NCBI GenBank assembly: GCA_023079485.1
Contig: CM041086.1
Coordinates: 12,966,401-13,030,400 of the forward strand
Length of the DNA stretch: 64,000 nucleotides
Direction: 5' to 3'
From: Archilochus colubris
Lineage: Eukaryota > Chordata > Aves > Apodiformes > Trochilidae
Both the position numbers and the translations under genes were made by a program. The number at the start of each line of letters is the position of its first letter. Position 1 is the first letter of the stretch. This document shows positions 39,380-54,400 of this stretch, in pieces. The notes beneath the pieces were generated by a model. It saw only the letters and a list, made by a program, of their open reading frames with translations, was not told the origin of the DNA and searched no databases.

Positions 39380-40725
39380 CCATCACCAAGACTCTCTTGG
39401 TATTCTGTGGAGAATCAGACACAATGAGAAAAGAATGGCTCTTCCTCGTTAGCATTTCTGCTTTGTGGATACATTAAACTGTGCAAACTCAACTGCAGCC
39501 TGACCTGGCAGCTGGTGCCTTGCAGGAATGGGAGGGTGTGTCAGGACAGAACCAAATTCCAGAGTGTAAACAGGAAGAGGCAGCTGAGCTGGATGGGCTG
39601 CTTGTGCACACCAAGTCTGCAGAACTCCAGGGCAAATGTTATAGGATTTTTATTTTCTTTATACAAATATACAAGGCATCTCTGCTGCTGAAACTACAAC
39701 ACAGAGACTTAAGGAGAAGTTCCTCTGGAAAACACTTTTTTTTTAAAAGCATCTGAGAATAAGAAGGCTGAAGGGGGGATGTTTGGAAATATGCAGATGA
39801 ATCTCAGACAACCACCACAGAAGCACCACCTTCAGAGGAGTGGGCCTCTGAGTGCAGAATTCAAAAGACAGCCACGTAATGCTGCTGAAACAGAACAAAT
39901 TAAAATACTGCAGGAGTTAAAATAAAGTTTTAATCTAGAACACTTCCATTGACAAAGAAAAAAATTTCAAATAAATTGAAAGATAAATCCTTGTTACCAC
40001 CTGTGTATACCCAGGGGTTCCAATCACTGCTCCCCACTGCTCTGGTACCTATGTATAACATAGGAGAAAAAGAAGCAAGCAACCTGAGCTCTTTACCATG
40101 GGCTATGGAGTAGATCTGACCCTGCAGTCACTATTACTTTACACCCCAATTGCTATCTGCTTGCTTTAAAGAAGCTGAAGCCCATCTGTATTAAATTACA
40201 AACTCATTCCTATTTACAAGTCTAGTTTGAACCACAAACCAAACTCAACTGTTCTGAGAACAAAAAATAAATCTAGAAGACTTACGAAAAAATACTTAAC
40301 TGGACAGTCTTGGGTTTTAAACAGGAACTTGGGAGCAGCTCTGTTTTTGCTAGTTACTATGATGGCCAGGCTGCTCTCCTTAGCCAAAATAAAAGGAAAA
40401 ATCACACTTATCAGCATCAGGTATCAAAGCCCTCTCATGGAATCTTCCCTCTGGTGCAATTCAAAGTCAGCACACAACACTGGCAGGTCTCCTCTTCCCA
40501 GCCTGTTCCTGCCTGCCCTGAAGCCTTTCACTTTACAGGGACATCTTGTAGATGGCTCAACAAATCATTCAGGAAAATCTGACAACAGTAACCCTGTTTC
40601 TTTGATACAAGTAACGCACACCCCCAGGTTCGGCCTTGCTGGGTCAAAGGCACCGCAGCACTTGCGGCTTTTTCCAAGCTCCCTCTGGCACAGGTCTGCA
40701 GCTGCTTGGCAGCTGAAATATAAAA
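39380..40725. other. Convergent 3' regions of AKAP14 (+) and NKAP (-)
   Basis: Contains 3' UTRs of both genes. Plus-strand signals: ATTAAA near 39473 and AATAAA at 39921-39926. Minus-strand signals: ATTAAA at 39929-39934 and AATAAA at 39649-39654. No further gene seen. Confidence 0.5.
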
Positions 40726-44452
<3,727 letters not shown>

Positions 44453-44685
44453 GGCGGCCGCTCAGGGGAGCCGCTTCCGGGAGGCGCGGGGCTTCCGGCG
44501 CCCTCCCCGCCGCACGGGCGGAAGCGGGGCGGAAGCGGGGCGGCCCCGCCGGCGGGTCACGGCGCACTCTCCAAGCGCCCGTGCGGAAACACGGCGCCGC
44601 GGCGGCGGCGTTCCCGGCGGCCGCTCCCTTTGTGCTGCCGGCGGCGGCCCGGTCCCGCGGCGGCCGGGTCCGGTCCCCCGGCAGC
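44453..44685. promoter_or_regulatory. Bidirectional promoter, NKAP (-) / ZBTB33 5' exon (+)
   Basis: 233 bp of CpG-rich, TATA-less DNA between two divergent start codons. It has four ETS-type cores: CTTCCGG at 44474 and 44492, and CGGAAG at 44519 and 44530. The plus-strand side leads into a short exon with a strong donor. Confidence 0.7.
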
Positions 44686-44713
44686 ATGGACGTGCAAGCG
44701 GCGGCGGGGCCAG
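44686..44713 (+). CDS. ZBTB33: Candidate upstream coding exon of ZBTB33
   Basis: ATG at 44686 opens a nine-codon stretch (MDVQAAAGP) plus one base, ending at a strong donor CCAG/GTAAGG. The ZBTB33 exon begins two bases before its own ATG (acceptor CTTGCAG at 49446-49452), so the join reads Gly-Met-Glu-Gly in frame with no stop. It would add ten residues ahead of the usual Kaiso start. Alternatively the exon is only 5' UTR with leaky initiation. Confidence 0.5.
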
Positions 44714-45270
44714 GTAAGGCGGAGCGGGAGGCGGAGGGAGGGAGCTGTCCAGGCCGCCCCGCAGCAGCACCGCTCGGCGGACAGCTCACGGCCCGTTACT
44801 GCCCCGTTACTCACCGGAGCCCGCGGGGTTCCCCCTCCCCGGGCACCTGCGCGGTCGATTGTTGGGGCTTAAGAACAAGGGCTCTGTCCGCCGCTCCCGG
44901 TGTCGGCTCGTTCCCCGGAGCTGCAGCCGTCTGAGGAGGTAACGATGGAAATGGTTCAGTAAAACCGGACCCGCACCCCCTCCTGAGCTCCCCCCCTCCC
45001 TCCCCGCTCGCTTAACCCCCGGGACCTGTGCCTGACACTAACGGGGCTCTGGGGCTGCTGCTCCCTCCGCCGGGACGGGCTGTGCTGTGGGGAAGAGATG
45101 TCAGAGTTATTTCAGTCTCTTCTGCACACACGGGACGCAATTTCGGTTCCCAAACTATCAGTCTGTGAGGAGGAAGCCCGTTTAAACTGTGGATTATCTT
45201 GCGTGCAGACAGATGTTACCGGAGGTTTGCAGCGGTGTGTGTGTGGTGTAACCCTGCCCCGGCTCTGTCC

Positions 45271-45300
45271 GGGACCGGGACCGGGACCGGGACCGGGGGG
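45271..45300 (+). repeat. (GGGACC)n, G-quadruplex-capable
   Basis: Four GGGACC units followed by six G give four G-tracts with three-base loops on the plus strand. Confidence 0.85.
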
Positions 45301-47280
45301 CTTCCCTGATGGGGCTTTGTGAATGTTCTTAGTACTGGGAGTGCTGCTTGCCCAGTTTAACCCCATCAGGACACCTCGTGAGGGGCTGTGGGGTCCCTGG
45401 AATGAGGCAGCAGGGTCCGGGGCTTTGCCAGCTGAATCCCTGCTGCAGGACTTGAGGCTCGGTGATTTTGTCTCGGGAAGAACCCGAAAGCTGGAGTGAT
45501 CCTGATCTGACCCATACCTGTGGGCTCACAGCCTGCCCAGTTCCTTCACCCCTGCAGTGTGCTGGGGTCAGATGTCCTCAGGAGAAAGTCCAGTGCATGG
45601 CCAGCACCAGTGACAGGAGATTTTTGTGCCACCAGCCCGTGAGAGATGGAAGCTGCTGGGGCAGACACCTATCATAGGGACCCATCCCTGTGGCCCTTCC
45701 CTGGGATCCCCCAGCGTGGGGGCTGCCCCAGAAGAGGGGTGTAAGGCCCTGAGGGGTGTCTGTGTGGTGTGGGGGGGCTGGCAGCCAGGGGTTCACTGCC
45801 ACCACGCTCAGCAGGGAGGGCCACCAGCCCTGGGAGGAACTGGCCACTCACATCTGGGCACATCTGCCCAGGGGCAGTGGTGGCTGAGACATCCACACTG
45901 CTCCCCTGCTACCTGATGTTGTAAAGTGACTGGAAGTCTCATGAGGCACAGGTGAGGCCATGCATGTAGGTACAGTACATAACAGCATCTGCAGTGACTG
46001 CTCAGGTCCATAAAAAGTAGCACTGGGCTTTAAGTTCAGTCAAATGAGGCTTTGCCTAATGGCACTGGCAGGAAAAATACTCCCTGAAAATTCCTCAAGG
46101 CATGAAGAGTGGAAATTAGTATTTCAGAGTCCTTCAGAAGCAGTGGTGTTTTATTTGAAATTCCTCTGTGGAAGGATATTCTGTCCCCAGCAGTAGTTTT
46201 AGTTAGGATAACTGTTGGGTTATCACTTTACTGAAGGCCCTAAGGGGAAATTCACTGTCTTGTTTATCAAATTTAATTTATTTTAATATAAAATACATTT
46301 TCTCATTACAGAGAAAGCTTCTTTGTCTCCCACATTTGTCAAGACAATTCTGCATTCAAGCACAGGAGGACTGAGTGGCAGCTTCAGTAAAGCTTTTTAA
46401 GCATGTCAGAGCATTAGCTGTGTCCCAGCCATGGCAAGGCTCAGATTTTATATCTGATCTAAGAGGTTGCCCTAGAGAGAAGCTTCTGCAAAAAGGAGAT
46501 GAGACAAAGAGATGGGGCAGCTCTCACAGCTAGTCAGCATCTTTTAAATTATCCAGCACTGCTGTGCCTAAGGCTAAGCAGTTCAAACCTGATTTCTGAG
46601 AACTTCAGGAGCAGGACTCCTTCCAAATCAGTGCTCATCTTGATCTAGAAATTTTCCCATTAGTTATTTAGAAATCAGATAGGCAATGAGGAGAAAAAAA
46701 CTCCTTGAAGCTGAAGGATGAAGAGCCAACAAATGGATTAATTTGGCCCATCAGACATTTTTGGAGGAGAAAAAAAGAACATCGGATTATACATTAAGAA
46801 TTAAAACAAGTACAGTGTTATTTCCATTTAATATAAACCCCTGTGCAAAAACAACAAATAACTTACATCAAAGGAGAAAACTTAATTGAAGGGTTATATG
46901 AGGAAGGAAAGCCTACGTTTTCCACAGTTATTCCTTCTTCCCTTTTATTTTTCTTCACTCAAGTCTCTGGAAAGACCTGTAAATAAACAGAAACTGGCTT
47001 TGTAGCATTTCAGATCTGAAGGCACACTTCAAAAAGGCAGTTCTGCTACTACTTATACAAATACAGGGAGCACGGCAGGTGATTTTCTTGCTGGAAGGGC
47101 TTCTCAACCTAGGCAGAACCATTTTGTTGCTGATCTGTGTGGTGAGGGATTGCAGGAATTTGTGGTGGTGACTGTGGGCTGTGAATGGTTTCGGTTGAAC
47201 TTGATAGAAGGACGTTTGTTTTTGGCAAAGTTTTTGAATCTTAAAAAAATTCAAGAGCCTGTTGGGATTCCATAGGAATA

Positions 47281-47318
47281 TATAGTATATATATATATAC
47301 TAAAAAAAAAAAAAAAAA
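47281..47318 (+). repeat. (TA)n and poly-A tract
   Basis: Alternating TA followed by about 17 A, in the ZBTB33 intron. Confidence 0.85.
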
Positions 47319-47489
47319 GGGGGTGGGAGGGACAGCTGGGTTACTGAAGATGAAAAATACCTTTTATGATCTTGCTGCTCTCTGAGCATTCACGAACAGC
47401 AGCAGTTTGCACTGTGGCCATGTCACTCATGTCGAACGCTGCCTGTTGTCAAAGGACTTCATGTCTGCACAGCTCCTGGCGAGGCTGAA

Positions 47490-48740
47490 CACGGGCTCCC
47501 CGGTGCCAGGAACACCGGATCCACGATCCCGCGGTGCGAGCAGGGACACGCAGGTTACGGCCGTGCCCGCTGCTGTGCGGGGGTGCCCGGCAGAGCAGCG
47601 CAGTCACCCCCGGAAAGAAAGGAGCCACCGCGGGCAGTAACGCGGCCATCGCGTCCCCGCAGCGCGGGCAGACACCAGGCAAGTGCTGGGGGGCTGGCTG
47701 GCGGCTTTCACCTCGGGCAAGCACCGCGGGGCCGCTGCCAAGGCCGCAGCGAGGCCCCTGTGTGCGGCCCGGGGTTCCCGAGGCCCCCGCTGGAGCTCGG
47801 CCCCAGCCCACACGCGGGGCCCTGCAGCCGCCCGGCCGTGCCCCTCAGCAGGGGCGGCCCCCGGGCAGTGCAGCCCTCGGGGGGGCTGGGAGCTTTTAGT
47901 CCCCTCAGCCCGCTGCACCGCTACCTCGGCTCCAGGCACCGCGGGAAGCCGGGCCGGGGAGCACACAGCGGGGGTCACGGGCTCCAGAGGTGCGGGCCGG
48001 ACGTAAAGCCAGGCCCCGACCTGAGGACAGCCCCGCCCCGGGCCCCGTTCAGCCCCGAAGGTTCCCGAGCCCGTTCGGCCCCGTTCAGCCGAAGGGTGAC
48101 GAGAGCGCTCGGGCGGAGCGCGGGGGAGGGCAGAGCCCCGCAGCGCTCTCTGGCGGCCCTGCCGCGGGGGCGGTGTCCGAGCCGGGGAAGCGGAGGGGAC
48201 CGGGACGGGAACCGGGACCGGGACAGCTGCCGCAGCGCGGGTATCGCGGGCCCTCCTCCGATCCGCGGGCTGCCTTCCGCTCCCCGCTGCCGCTGGGCCG
48301 GCTCCGCTCCGCTCGCTTCAAGCAGGAAGTGCGGGGCACGGCCTGGCCGCTCGGAGGCGGCGGAGGGGCCGCCCGGTTGCCGGCTCCGGTTGCCGCCGCT
48401 GGGCCGCTCGCCGGGCCCGACGCCTGTCAGCGCTGCCTCTGGCTGAGGCGGGGCCGCCCGGACGCTCACACCCCGCCTGGGGAGCCCGCGGCGGGGCCCA
48501 GCCCGGCCCGCGAAACATCTCCCGCGACCGTGCCCTCACCTGCGACGGGTTCGTCTCCGGCTGGAAACGCTCGTTTTCATGGTAAACTTCACCGGGGGTT
48601 GCGGGGGAGGCGAGCGCGGGCCTCGGCCGGGAGCGGGACGGGCTCCGGGCACCGCCGTGACCGCCCGGAGCACGGAGAGGCCGCCGCTGGGCCGTGCGGG
48701 GGTCTCGGCCTTTGGCCTCGTCCTGCCCTCCAGGCGCACG
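47490..48740 (+). promoter_or_regulatory. Second CpG island, possible alternative ZBTB33 promoter
   Basis: About 1.2 kb of CpG-dense DNA with an ETS-like CAGGAAGTGCGG near 48322 and GGGACCGGGAC repeats. It lies 0.7-2 kb upstream of the ZBTB33 coding exon. A candidate donor TTTTCATG/GTAAAC occurs at 48577-48583. The long open frames on both strands look like GC-rich artefacts. Confidence 0.5.
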
Positions 48741-49454
48741 GAATGCCAGGAGAACCCGGGCTCTGGGCCTCTAACTCCCTGCTCGCGGGTTTTAGTGGTG
48801 GGGTTTTTTCGCGTCTTGTTGGGTGGCATCGAATGGGAAGTGCCGAGAGCTGGGTTAGTTTGACTTTGCAGTCAGATCGCCTTTTTTGTTAGCGTGCTGC
48901 CTTGGTAGCTTGGTTTCAAACACAAGGCGACCTTGGAGACATAAGAGGAGGATAAAACCAAACAGTTTATCTTGGTGGGCAAGGAAGGGAAGTGCCAATA
49001 ACGTTTTCATTAACTTCAGTTTTCTGGTAATACAGGGACGCACAGCGTTTGTTGTCTGGCCCTTAAATTAACTTCATTTTGGTGGGCTTTCTTGTAAAAG
49101 TTTACAGAATATTTTCTCAGGTAAAAAGAAATGTGTTTAAAGCCTTGAGGGACCCGAATTTTCCATCTTGTCAGTTTTTGAATTTACCTAACTCGCTCTT
49201 GCATCAGATAAGCAGTTGTTTCTCTGTTCCTCCCTAAGAGTAGAGGATATATTCAGAATTGCACATACCTTTTGTAGCAGGTGAAGGGATAAATAGGAAA
49301 CCATGGGTGCCATAACATACAAGCTCAAGAACTGCATCTCAAGTTTGTTTTTTCAAAAGCAGGAATAAGCAGTAAATGTGGGAGCATCATGCAGTCCAAT
49401 TTGTAAGCCAGTGTTTTTACTAATTTTTATGCCTTTTGCTTTCTCCTTGCAGGA

Positions 49455-51494
49455 ATGGAGGGGAAAAAGCTGATTTCTGCGACAGACACACAGTATTCTA
49501 GTGTGCTCCTTCAGTCTCTGAATGAACAACGTGGTCATGGGCTTTTTTGTGATGTCACTGTCATCGTGGAGGACCGGAAGTTTCGGGCTCACAGGAACAT
49601 CCTTTCAGCCTCAAGCACATATTTTCACCAGCTTTTCTCTGTGGCTGGGCAAGTGGTTGAACTGAGCTTTGTAAGAGCAGAAATTTTTGCAGAAATTCTT
49701 AACTATATTTATAGTTCCAAAATAATCAGCGTTCAGTCCGATTTACTTGATGAACTGATTAAATCAGGGCAGCAGCTGGGTGTTAAATTCATAGCTGATC
49801 TGGGCACACCTCCACCTGAAGGAAAAACCACGCCAAGTGAGGTCAAAGATGGTGCTTCAGAAACTTCATCTTCTACCCTGGGTCAGAAGGATGCTGAAAC
49901 ACAAGTACCTGTGGTGAGGCCAGAGAGTCAGGAGGTGACAGATGGCATGCCTGTTATAACACAGTCATTCTCCTTGCATGGCATAGAATATGAGACTACA
50001 AAAATTACAGTGAGTGATTCAGATGATGAGGATGATGATGATGTCATTTTTTGCTCGGAGATTGCTCCCCCAAAAGAATGCACTAAAGATACAAATGCTG
50101 CCACCCAGAACCAACCTTGCCCAAGCCAAGCAGGAGATTCTGACCAAAAACCATGTGGCATTGGGGGTTCTTCCCATCTGACCAGCACCCCAGCAGCTCA
50201 AAACCTCACTTTGTCTGCCAGTCAGCTAAACCCAAACCCAGCACAGTCGAGTGCCACGCCACTCATCTCTGCAGCACCACAGCATTTGACTCCCAACATC
50301 ATTGTGCTCAACAAGCCTCAGCTGAACGCGTCGCTCAGCGCCGGCGCCTCCCTGCAAACACACGTGACCCCTACGATTGATTTGCTGGAGGAGAACCAGC
50401 AGCCACCTGATAACAGCTCTGTAACTGGAGTGCAAACCACTGCTGTTGATGTTGAAGAGGTTGTAGAAGATGATGTTGATATCATTAGCTCCTCCAGTCC
50501 TGGTTCAGTCAGTGGCTTGTTGGCTCAGCCACCTTCTGCAGCCAAGGCAGCAAGCATTGAAGGATCAGGTGTGCAGAAAAAACAGGTGGTTACACTTTCA
50601 CAAGAACCCTTTTGTAAACCTGGAGATTTTAAAATAAAAATTTCAGATGTCCTTAGTGGAAACAAGGAATTCAATTCAGGCGTAGCATCAAAGAATGCAG
50701 CAGAGGGGCAGAAAATCATCACACTGGATAAAACGACCGAAATAGGAGGCCTCTCCACAGGCTGCAAGGTTTATGCAAATATTGGGGAGGATACCTACGA
50801 TATAGTCATTCCTGTGAAGGGCAGCTCTGAGGAAGGTGAAACCAAACCTGATGAAACACCCAAAACATCTGGTGGCGCCGAGTCTTCAAACAGGAAACGT
50901 ATGAAAGTAAAGCACGACGACCACTACGAGCTCATAGTAGATGGGAGAGTCTACTACATCTGTATTGTGTGCAAGAGATCATACGCCTGTCTGACCAGCC
51001 TACGGAGACATTTTAATGTTCATTCCTGGGAGAAGAAGTACGCCTGTCGGTACTGTGACAAAGTTTTCCCTCTTGCAGAATACCGCACAAAGCACGAGAT
51101 TCACCACACCGGCGAGCGGAGGTACCAGTGCTTGACCTGTGGCAAATCTTTCATCAACTACCAAATTATGGCCTCCCACGTGAGATCAGTTCATAGCCAA
51201 GACCCTTCTGGAGACACCAAGCTGTATCGGCTGCACCCCTGCAGGTCTCTGCAGATCAGACAGTACGCCTACATCACCAATCGCTCCAGCAGCTTACCTG
51301 TAATAAATGAGGGTGGAATTGTTTATCGTGTTGGCTCAGGGAAAGATGGCACTGAAGGGACAACATCCAGCTCTCCATCCAAACAAATTACCTGGGATGA
51401 CATTTTCATCCCGCAGGGAAACGAAGCGATTTTAAAACAAAATCCCTCAGAGGGAAGTACTGAATTTGAGTTTGTAATACCGGAATCTTACTGA
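49455..51494 (+). CDS. ZBTB33: Transcriptional regulator Kaiso (ZBTB33)
   Basis: Single coding exon, 679 residues plus stop (human 672). Residues about 10-115 form the BTB/POZ domain (LNEQRGHGLFCDVTVIVEDR, ILSASSTYFHQLFSVAGQVV). An acidic run (DSDDEDDDDVIFCSE) lies near residue 188. Three C2H2 zinc fingers occupy residues about 500-580 (CIVCKRSYACLTSLRRHF, CRYCDKVFPLAEYRTKHE, CLTCGKSFINYQIMASHV) and are nearly unchanged from mammals. The C-terminus reads FEFVIPESY. Kaiso binds methylated CpG pairs and the TCCTGCNA sequence, recruits NCoR repression and is bound by p120-catenin. The ATG is two bases after the splice acceptor CTTGCAG; an upstream in-frame exon could extend it. TMEM255A follows tail to tail, as in human. 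Confidence 0.97.
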   Translation: MEGKKLISATDTQYSSVLLQSLNEQRGHGLFCDVTVIVEDRKFRAHRNILSASSTYFHQLFSVAGQVVELSFVRAEIFAEILNYIYSSKIISVQSDLLDELIKSGQQLGVKFIADLGTPPPEGKTTPSEVKDGASETSSSTLGQKDAETQVPVVRPESQEVTDGMPVITQSFSLHGIEYETTKITVSDSDDEDDDDVIFCSEIAPPKECTKDTNAATQNQPCPSQAGDSDQKPCGIGGSSHLTSTPAAQNLTLSASQLNPNPAQSSATPLISAAPQHLTPNIIVLNKPQLNASLSAGASLQTHVTPTIDLLEENQQPPDNSSVTGVQTTAVDVEEVVEDDVDIISSSSPGSVSGLLAQPPSAAKAASIEGSGVQKKQVVTLSQEPFCKPGDFKIKISDVLSGNKEFNSGVASKNAAEGQKIITLDKTTEIGGLSTGCKVYANIGEDTYDIVIPVKGSSEEGETKPDETPKTSGGAESSNRKRMKVKHDDHYELIVDGRVYYICIVCKRSYACLTSLRRHFNVHSWEKKYACRYCDKVFPLAEYRTKHEIHHTGERRYQCLTCGKSFINYQIMASHVRSVHSQDPSGDTKLYRLHPCRSLQIRQYAYITNRSSSLPVINEGGIVYRVGSGKDGTEGTTSSSPSKQITWDDIFIPQGNEAILKQNPSEGSTEFEFVIPESY

Positions 51495-54400
51495 AACGCG
51501 TTAACTGCTGAGGGAGGTGTTGCAGGAGTGTTGCAGCTGTTCTGAATGAACTGTTCAAGTCTCTGTAAAAGCAAATGTTAAAGTTTGAGCAGGTTAACTT
51601 GTTCTACCAACTCATCAAATGGTAGCACTTGGGTGGATCATTGGCAGCTGTGATTTGTGTAAGCAATTAATCTGAACCTTTACTTGAAGAGAGAATAATA
51701 AGTTTCCAAGGATTAGGCAGTCTTGTGGGATGTTAATCTTGATCAATACATGGGGATTTGTAGCTCGAAAAGGTATAATTTCTTTCAAAGAGCTAGAAAT
51801 TTCTCTTCTAAAGCAAATGAGGTATTTCCTGTACCCATACTTACTATGTAAACCCTTTCTTTCACGTTAGCACTTCTATGCTGCATTCTGTTCAGCTGTT
51901 ACTCAAGGAAACAGTAAGATTTTCCATCGTAGTCTCTTGAATGTGGAACTGTAAAAAAAAAAAAAAGTCCCAGAAATCATACTTATTTTTGTGAACAACA
52001 CATTACTGCAAGAGTCCAAAATAACTGATCCAGTAGTTTGGAGTAGTGTATTTTTTAAGTAACATTGCAATTCTGATTTTATAAGCACTGATTCATCTGT
52101 CTTTGTGCAAACAGACTTACCAACAAGAGATACTCACTTAGGGCTAGCTTGAACAGACTTTATTTATACTTGGCAGTGTGGTGAGAAGAGTATTCAGTGT
52201 CTGGGCCATTATATATTATATAATTATGTTATATTTCTTTCACTGTGGGGGTGATAGGACACTGGCACAGGCTGCCCAGGGAGGGTGTGGAGTCTCCTTC
52301 CCTGGAGCCATTCAAAGCCCACCTGGACATGTTCCTATATGACCTACTATAGGTGACCCTGCTGTTTATTTTTGAGCTTAAGGCTTTGAAATTTACTTCT
52401 CAAAATTCTAGAATAATCTAAGAGCTGTACTGGTTTAGCACAAGGACTGCCTATTTGGCTAGATTTTTAAGTAAAAGAGGGATTTGGCTACCCCCCCAAC
52501 CCTGTTTAGAGGATGTAGAAGCATGACAACTAAACCAGCAATCAAAAAATACCCTCCATCCACAGCAATCCCAAGTACAGTTTCTCTGCTGCTGTCATCT
52601 CATTTTGGTTTTGGATTAATTGTCCCTTTTTTTTCTCTGTGCAATCAGGACACATTTAGGCACTTACAAATTAGATGTCCAGCACTGAGCAGCAAACAGC
52701 AGATCTGAGCAAATAAAAAAGCTGTTTACTGGAGTCCTAGTTCAGCATTTTGGATATAGTAATTTGTTGAATTTTTGTAAATGGTGATATAAAAACTGCT
52801 GAAGTTCTAGAGATGACTGAGGAGGACTGTTGTGCATTGTGCTGGTAAGCTCTCATAATCTTTCATTGCTTAAATGAAAGGTTTTTCTTTTTTTCAGATA
52901 CTTTTTTACTTCTTTTTAAGTAAACATCTCTATTCTCTGACCTACAAGGTTAAGGGTTTAGACATCCAGTACTTTAGACAGAAAGGCATTTCAGTGGTAA
53001 ATGGTTCAATACAACTTGAGCTATAAAGAAGGGTGCCAGAAATCTGTGTGAGTCAAGATGGGAGGAAGAGGAGGATTTGCCTTATGCATGTAATGCTCAG
53101 CACATCTTTTTTGTAGGGCAAGAACATGATAACCATGAGTACTTCCAGATCATATTGCAGACCCTTTTGAATATAAAAGGGTATTGAAATGTTACAACTT
53201 GGATGTTTTCTGAGATGGCATTTTGGAAGTCAAACATAATCCTCACCAGACACAGCTATTGATCACCTGTGTTAGCAGAGGTGGCTCTGGTGTAGCTGGC
53301 TGCCTGTTACACTGAGACTTCCTAAACCTTCTGAGAGGAAAAATCCAACGCTATTTTTGTTACTGAGGTGACACGTCTGGAATTAAGCATCCATTTCAAA
53401 GTGTACATTCAGTAATCATGAAACATAGTGGCTATCAGAATTTGCTGCTGATATATTTAAAACCTTAAACTGTGCCTATTAAAGGTCTCTTTTTGGAGGA
53501 AAACTGGAAAATTAGGGCTTTGTAACTATTTTTGCTAGAAGACTCGTGCTTGCATGTGTCTCAGGGTCTTGAGTTTTCCTTGGAAGTGATTTTTGATACA
53601 CATAGTCCAGAGGACATGTAAAGATTTTTTTTTTATTTCACTTCCAGTATTTATTGGTTTGGAAACATGACAAATACCATTATTTTAAAACTTTTTATGG
53701 GGCCATGAGCTTGATATATTTAGATTTCTGGCTTTGCACTTACATTTGTTTTTGTTTGTTTTTGTAAGCCCTTAGCTTCCAGTTTAACTTAATGACAAAC
53801 CTTGTGTAAATATTAAGAAATTGGCTTTGGGGTGATGGAAGACTGAATCTGAAAAAGCATTCTATATAAAAATTATAAATTTCAACAGAGTATGGTATCA
53901 ACCTCACAGCCATTTATATGCATAAAAAACCATAAATGGATTTGCTGCAAAATATGATAATGGTGGCTGCATCATTACTGTGTGATTTCTTTGGAGATTC
54001 ATACCATAGCATTCCAGTTTGTGAATTAAACAAATACTGAGATTAAAAATTGACTGCTTATTTATTTTGTACTGGTAAGGCATGCAGCTTATAAGAAGAT
54101 GATGACTGTATAAACTCAGCAATTACTTTTACAGCTATTGCACAGGAACTGGTCCATATGAAACATTTATCATTTTTGCCAGATCTATCATGTATATAGT
54201 TGTACAGTCTTTCCTTAACATACTTTTTAAAGTTGTGTTCTACTTTTCATTAATCAATACTTGAGATTAGTTCTTAGAGCTTTCTATGGCAAAAATAAAA
54301 AAGTTGAATTCTAAGGATGGGTGAAGCATGTTTCTTTCTAATGACAACTCAGGTTCTCAAGTCTAACATGTTAGATTACCAACAGTTTGTTACTTCCTTT

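Larger units (their letters stand above)
44714..49452 (+). other. ZBTB33 5' intron
   Basis: 4.7 kb. Contains a (GGGACC)n G-quadruplex-type run (45271-45300), a (TA)n/A-run (47281-47318) and a second CpG island at about 47490-48740. No coding gene is supported. Confidence 0.5.

Noticed and set aside
47583..48892. Overlapping open frames of about 290-300 codons in the second CpG island
   Set aside because: Low-complexity Arg/Pro/Gly composition, no domain and no splice logic. Kept only as a possible promoter island.
52425..52720. Possible further LTR or repeat after the CR1 fragment in the ZBTB33 3' UTR
   Set aside because: Starts with GTACTGGTTTAGCACA, but I cannot match it to a family or find its ends.
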